64,000 bases of DNA from Tipula vernalis. Its lineage: Eukaryota > Arthropoda > Insecta > Diptera > Tipulidae. Shown here one piece after another: positions 10,497-20,664 of this stretch. Location: positions 137,930,577 to 137,994,576 of the forward strand of contig OY282558.1 of NCBI GenBank assembly GCA_958295665.1, read 5' to 3'. Both the position numbers and the translations under genes were made by a program. The notes under the pieces are model-generated. The model made no database searches, was not told where the DNA came from, and was given only the letters and a program-made list of their open reading frames with translations. Every line of letters starts with the position of its first letter. Within the stretch, counting starts at the first letter, position 1.

Positions 10497-11057
10497 CGTA
10501 TTCCTTGCAAGACGTTATAGTAATTTTTCCTAGTAATTTGTACATTACGTGTAGTACATTTTTTGTTTGTTGTATGTTTAATTCGTGATCTAGTTTATCT
10601 TTCTATTTATGTATGCTAATTAGCCTTTTTAAAAAGCTTTAAATGTTTTTTAATTTATATGATTTTAATACGTTCCGAAGATTGTAAGAGAATTCAATCC
10701 AGTTTCGAACTGATGAGCTTATAATTATCAAAAAATCAATCTTCACATTAGGCCGCGGCGACTGGACTGATTATACCACAATTTACATTCTATATATACA
10801 GAATGTGCTATGCGTTATGTACTAGCGAATCGTACTAATACAGATAAATTCTCTTACAATTTTTTTTCTAATCACCGGTAGCATATTAGAAATCACATGA
10901 ATTAATTAACATTCAACAAAAAATTAATAAAGGCTTTAAATGGTTAAATCTGTGATTTATCTAAAAATTAAAATATCTCAAAAACTATTGGTAGAACATT
11001 TTGGTGGCTCAAATTGTTGCATTTTAACCATATTATAACGTCCTGCAAGGAATACGT
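10497..11057. mobile_element. Non-autonomous element bounded by ~24-bp inverted repeats
   Basis: ACGTATTCCTTGCAAGACGT at 10497 is repeated inverted at 11034-11057 with one mismatch over about 24 bases. The enclosed 561 bases have no coding potential and contain a smaller MITE-like unit (10681-10860). The right end is part of a segment repeated at 20510-20664. The superfamily is unknown and no clear target duplication was found. Confidence 0.5.
10681..10860. mobile_element. MITE-like unit with 14-bp inverted repeats
   Basis: ATTGTAAGAGAATT at 10681-10694 is exactly inverted at 10847-10860, enclosing 180 bases in total. An inner palindrome (ACATTCT..AGAATGT) lies near 10785-10806. There is no coding capacity. 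Confidence 0.5.
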
Positions 11058-11079
11058 TGTCTTACTAATAATCCTGTAT
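10931..11079 (+). repeat. Dispersed repeat, copy 1 (also at 20510-20664)
   Basis: The two copies share long identical stretches, including TTTATCTAAAAATTAAAATA and TATAACGTCCTGCAAGGAA, in the same orientation and 9.6 kb apart. The second copy carries a small insertion. Confidence 0.8.
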
Positions 11080-11115
11080 ATAGGAAATTTATTTTTATTT
11101 TTATAAAACAAGAGA

Positions 11116-11290
11116 TACATGTTGTGTCATATAATAGTATAAGTTGAAGAAGTTGAAAAGTTATTACTCTTGAACGCACCTAAAAATTAGGGGAGAGAGA
11201 CAAATCCTGAGAATCAAAATCCCGAGGGTACAGAATCCCGAGGGTTTGAAAAAAATCCGAGGATACAAAATCCCTTACATCAAATAACAT
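11116..11290 (+). repeat. Left terminal region of a minisatellite-bounded element, copy 1
   Basis: It starts TACATGTTGTGTCAT and runs into imperfect GGTACA(A/G)AATCCCGAG units. It is nearly identical at its start to 22863-23050. The minisatellite portion is inverted at 19895-20060. A decayed gypsy gag follows directly. Confidence 0.7.
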
Positions 11291-11294
11291 GTCT

Positions 11295-11675
11295 ATGATT
11301 GGTGCCATCGAATCTTTTGATGTTACAAAATTCAACAGCTGGAATTCTCCAACGGTATAAAGGACGAAACGATGAAGAGCGCAACATTCTTAACGGTGTG
11401 TGGAGCACATGTTTTTGAGCTATTGGAATCCTTAATAGCTCCTAAAATGGTAAGTGAATTAACATATAAAGAAATTATCGAATCACTTATAAATCATTTT
11501 TCTCCACGCCCTTTGGAAACCGCTGCTTTCCAAAAATTCTTCCAACGTAATCAATAACCCGGGAGAAAAAATAGCCGAATACATTGCTGAACTACGGAAG
11601 CTAGCAATCGATTGCAAATTTGGAAAGACAGATATACTGGAAAGAATGTTGCGCGATCGCTTGATCTGCGCTCTT
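11295..11675 (+). pseudogene. Ty3/gypsy gag fragment
   Basis: Translated pieces read GAIESFDVTKFNSW, then FLTVCGAHVFELLESLIAPK. These are followed by [16 protein letters not shown] and, after a stop and frameshift near 11556, [20 protein letters not shown] and [10 protein letters not shown]. This is the order of the capsid-like retrotransposon gag domain of Ty3/gypsy elements, which would assemble the particle shell. The piece before FLTVCG has been shortened. The frame stops abruptly at about 11672, where AGAGC-rich sequence begins. Gypsy pol resumes only at 17707, so this and 17707-18468 are probably remains of one element split by deletion and by the BEL/Pao copy. Confidence 0.75.
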
Positions 11676-11790
11676 CGCTTAATTTTTTTTCAAGAGCGAG
11701 GATAAAAAAAGCTCTTTATAAAGAGCAATTTGGTAAAAAAAAACATATCGCTCTGAAGAACAGGAGCATTATGTGATCGATCTCTGATAC
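11668..11790. repeat. Short AGAGC/GCTCT-rich inverted motifs (left side)
   Basis: Several GCTCTT and AAGAGC motifs in both orientations are packed into about 120 bases at the gypsy-to-BEL junction. A comparable cluster lies at 17490-17705 on the other side of the BEL copy. They could be the ends of a further element carrying the BEL copy; this is not resolved. Confidence 0.35.
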
Positions 11791-12427
11791 TGTTGGCAAA
11801 ACTTTAGTCCCAACTTAATATTTCATATATTATTTCTATACTGTAAATGAGATCTCAATGACGCTCTCGTCAACTAACACGAATGCAAACACCAACAATA
11901 TACCACCAACAATTGAAGTATATAACGAGACATAATATTTAAAGATATCAAAAATATGTTGGTGATAATTATCGAATGTGTACGTATTTTTTAGCTTTCA
12001 AAGGAAAATTAGTATTAACTTAAATTTGGATCGGATTGGATGATATTTTGGGAAATTACTCTTGTAATTAAATAATTGTATAAAGAATAAAGTCATAAAC
12101 AATAGTCAAGTGTTTGTTACCACCGTGTGTTTATTCGTGATCAAAAGAGCCTTGTGACTTTTGCTATCCAGTAATTATTTCTGCCGGTGTATTTATTTTT
12201 CTTTTTGGAACAATTAAATTAAATTAAGAAAGTTAGAATCGACGCGTTTTTATTGGTCCTTTGAGCCGGATTACCGGCAGTTGTAACGGCACAACAGTGT
12301 CTCTCACAGTTATATAAGCTGAATATTGCCGTTAAGCACTTAACAGATTCAAGTGTGGGAATAACGACCTTGAGTCATATATCGGCTTTCGACTCATATT
12401 TGACTACATTCATTTCTTCGAATAAAT
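11790..12427 (+). promoter_or_regulatory. BEL/Pao LTR-like and leader region
   Basis: This non-coding stretch precedes BEL/Pao gag. It begins TGTTGGCAAA (LTRs usually start TG) and contains AATAAA near 12087. Near 12257 it has TGGTCCTTTGAGCCGGAT, a form I associate with the BEL/Pao leader. No matching 3' LTR was found, so the LTR boundaries are not defined. Confidence 0.4.
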
Positions 12428-13890
12428 ATGGAGGAAGCAATTGAACGAAAGAGGAAAACCATATTTGCTGCGATCCTACACATTAAAGAGTTAATTACCA
12501 ATCCGGAACGTCTAACATCATCAGAAGCTATTAATATGCGTGTGTCTCATTTAGACGAATCATGGAGTGCATTTCAGTCAATTGAATCAAAAATAATCGA
12601 CGAAAATTTAGCCATCGAGTCGCGGGCTGCAGAGTTCGAAGACGAATTCTTTGATGTGAAGGCTGATTTGTTGAAGTTAAAAAAGGAAAGGTTTCCCGTA
12701 AGGCCGGAGCAGCGATCCTCAGATACTGGGTTAGCACCAATTTTAAACGAAACCTTCCAACAACAAAGGAACTTCCTTGGATCCTTAAGTGAAACAACCA
12801 TGGTAGCGAATCGTAGTGACCTAAAGGACGGTTTTCAACTCCCAAAGGTCACCATCGAAAAATTTGATGGAGTTTATAAGAATTGGCCGGCTTTTGAAGA
12901 TGCCTATCTTTCATCAATTCATAACAATGATACATTATCCTAGGTCACAAAATTTAAATTGCTGAAATAACTATTGGAGGATGGACCGGCCGCATTAATT
13001 AAAAAAATTTTGGAAACCGAAGCAAATTACGATGAGGCGTGGACGAAACTAATTAAACGCTATAAAAAACGTAAACACATCCTAATGTCTTACATAACAG
13101 CCTTCCTTGATCAACCAGCAGCCGTGAGCGGTCGTCCAAATGACATTCGCGCGTTAAGTGACAAATCGGATGAACTCTTAATTGGAATTCGGACTATGGG
13201 CAAGGAAGCTGAATATCGTGACGCATGGCTAATCCAAATCCTTCTTCGAAAATTGGATCCTGAAACTAGACAGGATTGGGTGAAGGAATCGTTAAGGATG
13301 ATTTCCCATCGATTCTTAAATTTTTGGAGTTTTTGAATTCAAAATGCGATGGTATGGATGTAGGCAACTCTGAAGTTAACCACCAACTACCCATACGTGC
13401 TATTAAGACGCACATTCGGTCAATGCATCTAGCCACAAACGACCCAGTCTGTCCTTATTGCAAAAGAACCGGGCATTCCTTATATCGATATATAAAATTT
13501 AGATCATTGAATGGAAATGCACGCCGATCTGTTGTAGCTCAATTATCGATTTGTGAGAATTGTCTCAAGCCAGATCATGCTGCTTCGTCGTGTACGAATC
13601 CATATAGTTGCCGACATTGTAATCAATTACATAATTCGCTGCTTCACGATTTTAAACCAACTTCAGAACAATCATCCAATCAACAAGGCCAACCACCCAA
13701 TAAATCCACGGCATCAATAACTTATCACAAACCAATAGCTTCGTCTCCGCAATCAACTTCATGTTCTCAGCTTCCAGTAGCGCAGTCTGGATTTGACCCT
13801 CAATCATTACAATCAAATACACAAATTAGCAATCCATCACATAATTGCCTTACCGCAATACATACACCCAATTCGATATTCACGGACGAG
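12428..13890 (+). pseudogene. BEL/Pao gag with zinc knuckles, interrupted
   Basis: This region would encode the particle-forming and RNA-binding part of the polyprotein. The frame opens with ATG at 12428. Stops fall at 12941-12943 (TAG) and 12968-12970 (TAA), and a frameshift lies near 13285-13330. The first section is helical. It includes LPKVTIEKFDG..KNWPAFED, a typical BEL/Pao gag motif, then LIKRYKKRKHILMSYI and LLRKLDPETRQDWV. Downstream are Cys/His clusters: CPYCKRTGH, which lacks the last cysteine of the knuckle, CENCLKPDHAASSC (full CX2CX4HX4C) and CRHCNQLHNSLLH. A Gln/Ser/Pro-rich linker leads into the protease. Confidence 0.85.
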
Positions 13891-14345
13891 CCACCAATTT
13901 CTGCCGGCCCGCGTACATTAATATTACCGACCGCGCTTGTGCAAGTTCGTGACCGTTCCGGAAACCTAAACATAGCATATGCATTGTTGGACTCTGGATC
14001 GTCGTGTTCTTTTGTATCTGAGCAGCTAGTACAACGCATGGGATTGACTCATGCGCATTCGTCATCTATAGTCAGCAGCTTATCTAATAAAAGAGCTTCC
14101 ATCACCAAGGGAGTTGTAGCATCGAAGTGTCATCGCCATTTTCTCATCACAACCGTTTGCTAATCAACGCGTACATTCTGCCAACAGTTGTCACACTCGC
14201 CTCAGCGGAAACTGATGCTCTAAACACCGAAGCCTTTAAGGCGCTAAATTTAGCTGATCCTCATGCTGGCTCGGCCATGGAAATCGATTTATTATTGGGA
14301 GCCGTTGTATTTTTTGATATAATTTATCCAGAGAAGATCGTTCTC
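13890..14345 (+). pseudogene. BEL/Pao aspartic protease region
   Basis: The retropepsin that would process the polyprotein is marked by ALVQVRDRSGNLNIAYALLD, then the active-site DSGSSCSFVSE (catalytic aspartate in DSGS) and QRMGL. The frame shifts near 14130. The conserved BEL/Pao sequence LLINAYILPTVV..LNLADPHAG..IDLLLGA follows to 14320. It then ends in stops near 14360, where a further deletion joins it to the region before the reverse transcriptase. Confidence 0.82.
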
Positions 14346-15844
14346 AACCGTAATAGTTGAGGAAAATATCAACGAAACACTCCAACGATTCTGGGAGGTT
14401 GAGGAAGTACCGAATTGTAAACCATATCTCCAAGCTATCGATCAATGTGAGCGTCTATACCAATCAACCGTTCATCGTGAAGATGGTGGAAGGTATATGG
14501 TTAGCTTACCCTTTAAGACACCAATAATAAGGTTAGGACATTCTAAATCCACAGCCGTGAGGAGACTTTTATCCATGGAAAGAAGGTTTCACAGAAATCC
14601 AGCTCTTGCAGCGGCTTACCGAGACTTTATGGAGGAGTATCTACGCCTTCATCACATGGAGTTGATTTCCGACAGCGAACCTTCTAAACCAGAGTGTGAG
14701 ACCTTTTATTTGCCACACCACGCTGTTTTTAAGGCCGACAGTAGCACTACGAAATTTAGGGTGGTGTTTGACGGATCCGCTCACGGGTCCCACTATTCAG
14801 AATGATTTGACAACTATTATTCTAAGATTCCGGAAATATGCCACCGTATTTGCATCTGATGTCGAGAAGATGTATCGGTAAATACGCGTCACATCTCCTG
14901 ATGATGATTTTCAACGCATTGTGTGGCGCCATCATAGTGATGAAGAAATTAAAAGTTACCGTCTGAAGACGGTCACCTACGGGACATCGTGTGCACCTTT
15001 CCTCGCGGTGCGGACGCTTCATCAAATTTCCATCGATAATAGGTCCACGAATCCCGAGATTGCGGAAATTATCACTCGCGATTTTTATATCGACGACTTA
15101 CTGTCGGGTTGTGATATTGATGACACCGCACATAAACGCGTGAATCAACTTGTAACGATTTTGGGGCGCGCCAGATTTCACTTACGTAAATGGAAGTCGA
15201 ATTCCCAAAAACTTCTTGAAACCATTCCGGTCGAATTACGAGACCCATCGAGTTTGCAATTCTCCGACAACACTTCAACAACGAAAACTATTGGAATTCA
15301 GTGGAATTCAATGCGTGACATGTTTAAGTTCACCATTGAACTCCCAGATTCTTTCACACCAACCAAACGACAGCTTCTTTCCGAAATTTCGAGGATATTC
15401 GATCCACTTGGTTGGTTATCTCCAACTACTATCACTATGAAGTTATTGTTCCAGCACATATGGCGTCTAAAATTAAATTGGGATGATCAACTACCTCAAC
15501 AAACTTTGGATAAGTGAATTCAATGGATTGATGAAATTCAAATCCCTCGTTTCATCCATCTATCTCGAAATGTCAATGAGGTTCAATTGAACGTTTTTTG
15601 TGATGCGTCAGAACTTGCTTACTCAGCGGTAGCATATCTTCGTGTGACAACAGCAACTGGAGATATACAAATTTCACTTCTAATTGCGAAAACTAAGGTG
15701 GCTCCTCTCAAGCAAATTACACTTCCGCGTTTAGAGTTGTGTGGAGCCCTCTTAGCAACAAAAATTATGAAGTATGTTAGTGAAGTTTTCAAGGAGCATG
15801 ATGACCGTGGACCGTTAGTTTGTTGCGTCAGCGTTTTTGGATAG
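14345..15844 (+). pseudogene. BEL/Pao reverse transcriptase and RNase H
   Basis: The frame VEENINETLQRFWEVEEV..YMVSLPFKTP leads into the polymerase. Fingers motifs FYLPHHAVFK and KFRVVFDGSA are followed by a frameshift near 14790. Next come FASDVEKMYR with a TAA at 14879-14881, then LKTVTYGTSCAPFLAVRTL and the catalytic FYIDDLLSGC near 15085. The thumb and linker read LRKWKSNS, RIFDPLGWLSP and HIWRLKLNWD. After a TGA at 15515-15517, RNase H gives FCDASELAYSAVAY and LPRLELCGALL. Similarity ends near 15825, where a deletion of the RNase H-to-integrase linker joins integrase in another frame. The essential aspartates survive but the chain is broken in at least four places. Confidence 0.88.
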
Positions 15845-16911
15845 TCGACGGCCATAATGTGGTAAGATATTATATTAAAAAATGTATCCGTTGTTTTCGT
15901 TTCAAGCGCCTGATCTCAGCTCAATTAATGGGAAATCTGCCACTGAAGCGAGTTACTGTGAATAGACCGTTTACAACTGTTGCTGTCGATTTCGCCGGTC
16001 CCGTATTGCTGAAAATAAAACATGGTCGTGGGCGTGTTCCAGTTACCAAGGCGTACATAGCACTTTTTATATGCTTTACCGCGATGGCCATTCATATTGA
16101 ATTGGTCAGCGACATGACCTCTGAATCCTTCATTGCTGCACTACGACGTTTTATAGCCCGGAGGGGAATTCCAAGCGAAATTATATCAGACAATGGGACA
16201 AATTTCGTAGGTGCCAGACGGGAATTAGCTGAATTGTGTGACTTGTTTGAAAACGAAGGGAGTCGCTCAGACATCAACAAATTCTTTGAACACCAAAGAA
16301 TCAATTTTAAATTCAACCCTGCGAGTGTTCCCCACTTCGGCGGCTTGTGGTAATCAAACATCAAGTCAATGAAATATCATCGCCGAAGGGTAACCTCGGA
16401 CGCTACCACGACCTTTGAAGAAATGACAACTCTTCTGTGCCAGATCGAGTCGTTACTTAATTCACGACCAATTAGCCCATTGACGTCGGATCCAGAGGAT
16501 TTAAATTTTTTGACACCGGGCCATTTCCTTATTGGAGAGGCCCCCACTACCCTACCTGAACCATCTTTACTTAATATTCCAATGTCAAAACAGTCAAGAT
16601 GGCAAAACATTCAGCGAAGGATGCAAGGGTACTGGCAACAATGGTCGCTTACGTACTTACATAATTTGCAGCAACGACCCAAATGGCAAAGGAAGCTGCC
16701 AAATCTATCTATCGGTGACATCACCCTCATTAAAGAAGACAACCTGCCTCCATCCAAATGGTTATTAGGGAAAATCATTCAGCTACACCCGGGAAAGGAT
16801 GAAATTGTTCGTGTCGCAACTTTGAAAACCGCATATGGATTGTTAAAGCGACCAATTGTCAAACTATGTCAACTACCACTCAATGATGACGATTCCGAAC
16901 GGAACTTGTAA
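15820..16911 (+). pseudogene. BEL/Pao integrase, stop at the catalytic glutamate position
   Basis: Integrase would insert the cDNA into the genome. The frame opens within the deletion joint and shows CIRCFRFKR, the end of the zinc-binding region. It then gives VAVDFAGPV with the first catalytic aspartate and EIISDNGTNFVGA with the second. The third catalytic residue belongs in the family motif HFGGLWEA, but here the frame reads HFGGLW followed by TAA at 16351-16353. Translation then continues in frame with IKSMKYHRRRV, TLLCQIESLLNSRPI, LTPGHFLIG and the C-terminal domain to TAA at 16909-16911. One base change, probably GAA to TAA, would explain it. No other stop lies in this 363-codon stretch. 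Confidence 0.88.
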
Positions 16912-16920
16912 TATTAAGCC

Positions 16921-17480
16921 ATCATATTCCAGAACTTTATCCAAAAATCATTTTATAATCCCATTTCCATTCCAAATGTCAAATTTCTCTAAAATCGGTT
17001 AAGGAATAGCCAAGTTCCATCACAATTGGCCATATTCCAGAACTTGATCTAAAAATCATTTTAGAATCCCATTTTCAACTCACAGGTCAAATTTCACAAA
17101 AATCGGTTAAGGAATAGCAAAGTTCCGTCACAATTGGCCATATTTCAGCACTTGATCCAAAAAACATTTTAGAATCCCATTTTCAATGCACATGTCAAAT
17201 TTCACTAGAATCTTTTAGGGAATAGCTAAGTTCCATCTCAATTGGTCATAGCCCAGAGCTTCATCTAATAATCATTGCTGAATCCTATTTCCAACGCGCA
17301 TATCAAATTTCACTAAAATTGGTTAAGGAACAGTCAAGTTCCATCATAATTGGCCATATTCTAGAACTTGATACAAAAATTATTTTAGAATCCGATTTTC
17401 AACTCACATATCAAATTTCTCTAAAATCTGTTAAGAAATAGCCAAATTCCACTCTAGTTGGCCACATTCCAGAAACTTAT
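16921..17480 (+). repeat. 108-bp tandem repeat, about five copies
   Basis: The landmark CCAGAACTT (with variants) recurs at 16929, 17037, 17145, 17253, 17361 and 17469, a spacing of exactly 108 bases each time. Units are imperfect copies of a sequence with TCGGTTAAGGAATAGC and AATCATTTTAGAATCC blocks. The array follows the BEL/Pao stop codon directly. One more monomer lies inverted at 3071-3178. Confidence 0.92.
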
Positions 17481-17489
17481 CTAAATATC

Positions 17490-17705
17490 GTTTATCGAAC
17501 TTTCTTTATTTAATGATATTCAAAGAGCAATTCGTGTGTTACAAAAAATTTCGCTCCCTAACGTATTTTCTTCAATGGCTCTGTAGAATGGGTAGGGAGC
17601 GATATTTTTAATTTTTGCGCTCCCTGTTTTAAGAGCAAAATTAAAAATAAAAATTTAAATCACTTTTAAAGAGCGAAATAATTTTTTTTTGTGTTTATAA
17701 TTATA
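17490..17705. repeat. AGAGC/GCTCC-rich motifs (right side)
   Basis: AAAGAGCAATT, TCGCTCCCTA, GGGAGCGATA and AAGAGCG motifs in both orientations cluster here, as at 11668-11790. They mark the right-hand junction between the BEL/Pao region and gypsy pol. Confidence 0.35.
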
Positions 17706-17706
17706 A

Positions 17707-18468
17707 CCGGGAAAATATTTTTCGAAGCTTGATTTAGCTCAAGCATACCAGCAGTTGTTAATAAATGATAATTCGGCATTGATTCAAACAATCATCACTC
17801 ATAAGGGGCATTCAAAGTAAAACGTTTACAGTTTGGAATATCGTCCGCACCTGGCATATTCCAAAAATTTATCGAAAAGCTGCTCAAAGGAATCAAAGGC
17901 GTTCTTCCTTATTTTGTTGATATCATCGTAATTGAATAGACCGATAAGGAATACATGAACTGCCTACACCAAGTTTTCAAAAAATTAGATGAATCTGGTC
18001 TTCGATTGAGACATGATAAATGTAAATTTTATGTTTCCTCAGTAAATTTCCTGGGCTTCAGCAGCGATTCCAACGGAATTTGCCCTACAGAGGAAAAAAT
18101 AACAGCTATCACCAACACTCCGGCACCGCAAGACAAAAAGCAACCGCAAGCTTTTTTAGGACTTCCTAATATTTAGCATACTTTTTTAGCAGGAAAAGCT
18201 ACCATTGCTGAGCCGCTACATCGTCTTCTGAAGAAAGATTCAAAGTGGAATTGGAATAGCGCCCATCAAAGGTCAACATCCGGGAAATAAACATTAAAAT
18301 TCTGATGCGTTGAGCAGATTACCTAACCCAACCGCAATAGCTCCCGCCGAAGAAGAAGAAGTTCTAATAATCAAAACAACTCACGATCCTCCATTGACCG
18401 CTGTCGAGATTGCAAGGCTAACAGCGAAAGATGAAACTTTGACACAAATTTTAAGTTGAGCGATGAGA
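17707..18468 (+). pseudogene. Ty3/gypsy pol fragment (reverse transcriptase to RNase H tail)
   Basis: The fragment starts in the reverse transcriptase at GKYFSKLDLAQAYQQLLIND, where the first palm aspartate is in KLDLAQAY. A frame-shifted section covers the second palm motif, PYFVDIIVIE in place of the usual YxDDI, so that active site is altered. A clean stretch (17955-18176) then gives LDESGLRLRHDKCKFYVSSV and FLGFSSDSNGI. LHRLLKKDSKWNWN follows, then a deletion, then NSDALSRLPNPTAIAP from the linker before integrase. The fragment ends at 18470, exactly where the poly-T end of a LINE begins. Confidence 0.82.
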
Positions 18469-18470
18469 GG

Positions 18471-19880
18471 TTTTTTTTTTTTTTCTTTTTTCGTCCCTGC
18501 CCAAAAGCGGCTAGCACTACGACCTAAAAGATCTTTTGTGCTATTGGGTACTGTTACTCCAGGAGCTTCTCCACCTCTCTAATAAAGGCGAGAATGCTGT
18601 TTATAGAGGCCAATTTACATTTCTCCGGGGTCAGATACCTCTCTTCAAAATGAATCCACCTCCGTGTGCATAGAGCAACACACTCACATAGTATGTGTTC
18701 TGCGGTTTCTGTCTCTTCCAAACAGAGTCGGCACTCCGTCTCTGTGGACAGGTTCATTTTGTTCAAATGATATCTCAGGTTACAGTGACCTGAGAGAAAA
18801 CTCACAAGTTTCCTAATATTTCCTTTGCTGAAATTGATCGCCAAATTTTTGTGGTGAAATGGTCTGATCAAAGATTTGGCTTGTCTAAGGCCGGGAATAC
18901 AGTTCCAATAAGTCAAGCACTGTATTTTTTCCCATTTACTGATTGTGTAGGTTGCAGAAGCCCACGGGATACCACAAAAAGGCTCCGGGCCAATGAGTGT
19001 AGTCGACGAGCCTGCCCGTGCAAGTTCGTCGGCTATCTCATTTCCAGTGATGCCCATGTGACCAGGCACCCACCACAACCTTACTTTGTTTTGACAAGAG
19101 AGAGATTGTAGCAGTTTATAACAACTTTGAACCGACTTGGAAACCAAGCAGTTAGAAGCCAATGCTTTCAGTGCTGCTTGGCTGTCAGACAAAATGTGGA
19201 TGGATGCGCCTTTAAGACCTTTGGTCATAATAATAGAGGCGCAGATTTCGATGGCGTGAATTTCGGCTAGAAAAACACTGGGGTAAGTACCCAGTGATTT
19301 CGATATTTTGTGATTGGGTCCAAAGACACCAATGCCGACTCCACTATCCATTTTTGATCCATCAGTGTACCAGACTAGGCTGTTAGGTTCCATCTGCGGT
19401 AACCCAGTATCCCAGTCTGTTCTATCGGGGATTGTTACCACGAAATTCCTGCCAAAGCAGAGTTCTTTCGGCATAACGTCCGGGACACTAAAGAACATAT
19501 TCAGGTCTGGAAGTTCATTCAAAATGTCCAGGTGACCCATATGGTCATCATGACTGTATTGATTCGCGAGCTTCAATCTAGCTGCACAGGTAGCAGCTGA
19601 TTTTTTGACGTGGATATGAAGTGGAGTGAGCCCGATGAGAGCTTCCATTGCCGCCGTAGGGCAGGTGCGCATAGCACCTGTAATTCCGAGACATGCTAGT
19701 CTCTGTAATGAGGTCAGCTTGTTCATAATAACTTTTTGCTGTACCTTAGGCCACCAAACTATTGCCCCATATGTTACAATTGGCCTCACTATCATGATGT
19801 ACATCCAGTAAATCATTTTTGAGTTCAGGCCCCAGGTCCTGCCGAACATACGCCGGCAGGCCCACGTTGTCCGAGCCACT
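18471..19880 (-). mobile_element. 5'-truncated non-LTR retrotransposon with RNase H (I/R1-like group)
   Basis: The element lies on the minus strand. Its 3' poly-A tail appears as a T-rich run at 18471-18491 and its 5' end is cut at about 19880. Only the C-terminal part of ORF2 remains. The left side abuts gypsy pol and the right side abuts the minisatellite-bounded element. No target duplication was recognised. Confidence 0.85.
18554..19880 (-). pseudogene. LINE ORF2 C-terminal part: RT thumb, RNase H, CCHC motif (no internal stops)
   Basis: About 440 codons are open to the TAA at 18554. The first recognisable LINE residues (ARTTWACRRMFGRTWG) lie at the truncation point, where a GTG, not ATG, opens the frame, so no real start remains. 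Domains in order: the RT thumb (RPIVTYGAIVWWP, LACLGITGAMRTCPTAAMEA) and then RNase H with all four acidic catalytic residues in YTDGSKM, AEIHAIE, LSDSQAA and NEIADELA. The C-terminal zinc motif is CRLCLEETETAEHILCEC. RNase H in this position is characteristic of the I/R1 group, which distinguishes it from the Jockey LINE at 47104. The frame is uninterrupted, so the insertion is recent compared with its gypsy and BEL/Pao surroundings. Confidence 0.88.
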
Positions 19881-19894
19881 TGAATTTTGATTTT

Positions 19895-20060
19895 CTGAAT
19901 TTTGTTGTTTCTGGATTTTTTCTAGATAAGGTACCCAACGCTAACATGAGACCCCTCGAGATTTCCTCGACATTATGGGATTGTGTGCTCTGGAGGTTTT
20001 GCACCTTCGGGATTTTGTACCCTTAGGATTTTGTCCCTCGAGAATATGTGACTAACCCAA
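19895..20060 (-). repeat. Right terminal region of minisatellite-bounded element, copy 1
   Basis: It contains TTTCTGGATTTTTTCTAGA and then GGGATTTTGTACCCTTAGGA type units, ending CTCGAGAATATGTGACTAACC. These are inverted relative to 11116-11290 and match 23640-23900 in order. Confidence 0.65.
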
Positions 20061-20279
20061 AAATAAGTTTTCCTGTTTGGCCGTATTCTGGCCCAACTAC
20101 AGACGCATATTCTGGATATTTCATGAGAAGTATAGGAATACTAAACAAAGTTATCGCTCTTGAATACACCTGGAACTATATTTTTCTGTTAAACCATTTA
20201 GTTTTACATATTCTGGCCAAACTACAAACAGCCTTTTTATCTTAATAACAAAAATCGGTTCGGAAAGATTGTCGAAAAA

Positions 20280-20385
20280 GAATGTTGAAGCTGTGGGTGG
20301 TCAAGGGCACAATAGTTGATACACAAAATATTCTTGATTCATTTGAGTGTGGCATAAGCTTCATATGGCAAATATGTATGTGAAG
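20280..20385 (+). repeat. Dispersed repeat, copy 1 (also at 25467-25615)
   Basis: Both copies share GAATGTTGAAGCTG.GGGT, TCAAGGGCACAATA.TTGATAC and GAGTGTGG.ATAAGCTTC in the same order and orientation. The second copy has extra sequence in the middle. Confidence 0.7.
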
Positions 20386-20509
20386 ATAGAACAAAAACTA
20401 CCTCGAAAAAAGATTTTTTTATAAAATGGTTTGTGTTGCCATGCGGGATTATGCCTATTTTTCAACTTTAAATTTCAACCCATTCGCGCAGTAAATTTTT
20501 TTTTTAAAT

Positions 20510-20664
20510 AGGTTTTAAATGGTTAAATCTGGGTTTTATCTAAAAATTAAAATATCTCAAAAACTATTGAATTTCGGTAGAATATTTTGGTGGCTCAATT
20601 TATTGCATTTTATACATACTATAACGTCCTGCAAGGAAAACGTTGTGTTACTAAGAATCCTGTA
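20510..20664 (+). repeat. Dispersed repeat, copy 2 (also at 10931-11079)
   Basis: Direct-orientation partner of 10931-11079. It has a small insertion (AATTTC) after CAAAAACTATTG and ends AAGAATCCTGTAT. Confidence 0.8.

Larger units (their letters stand above)
11790..17480 (+). mobile_element. BEL/Pao LTR retrotransposon copy, decayed, lying between gypsy fragments
   Basis: Gag, protease, reverse transcriptase, RNase H and integrase remains lie in the BEL/Pao order between 12428 and 16911. They are preceded by an LTR-like leader and followed by 108-bp tandem repeats. At least four frameshifts or deletions and five premature stops were counted. A paired 3' LTR was not found. Confidence 0.8.

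Noticed and set aside
10106..10520. Overlapping frames on both strands (75-93 codons)
   Set aside because: Composition follows the AT-rich background, frames overlap on opposite strands and no motif is seen.
12531..12845. Minus-strand frames of 104 and 75 codons
   Set aside because: They are antisense to the clearly recognisable BEL/Pao gag frame.
16921..17480. Regular repeats that might suggest a CRISPR array
   Set aside because: The 108-bp units are contiguous with no unique spacers, and the surroundings are eukaryotic retrotransposons.
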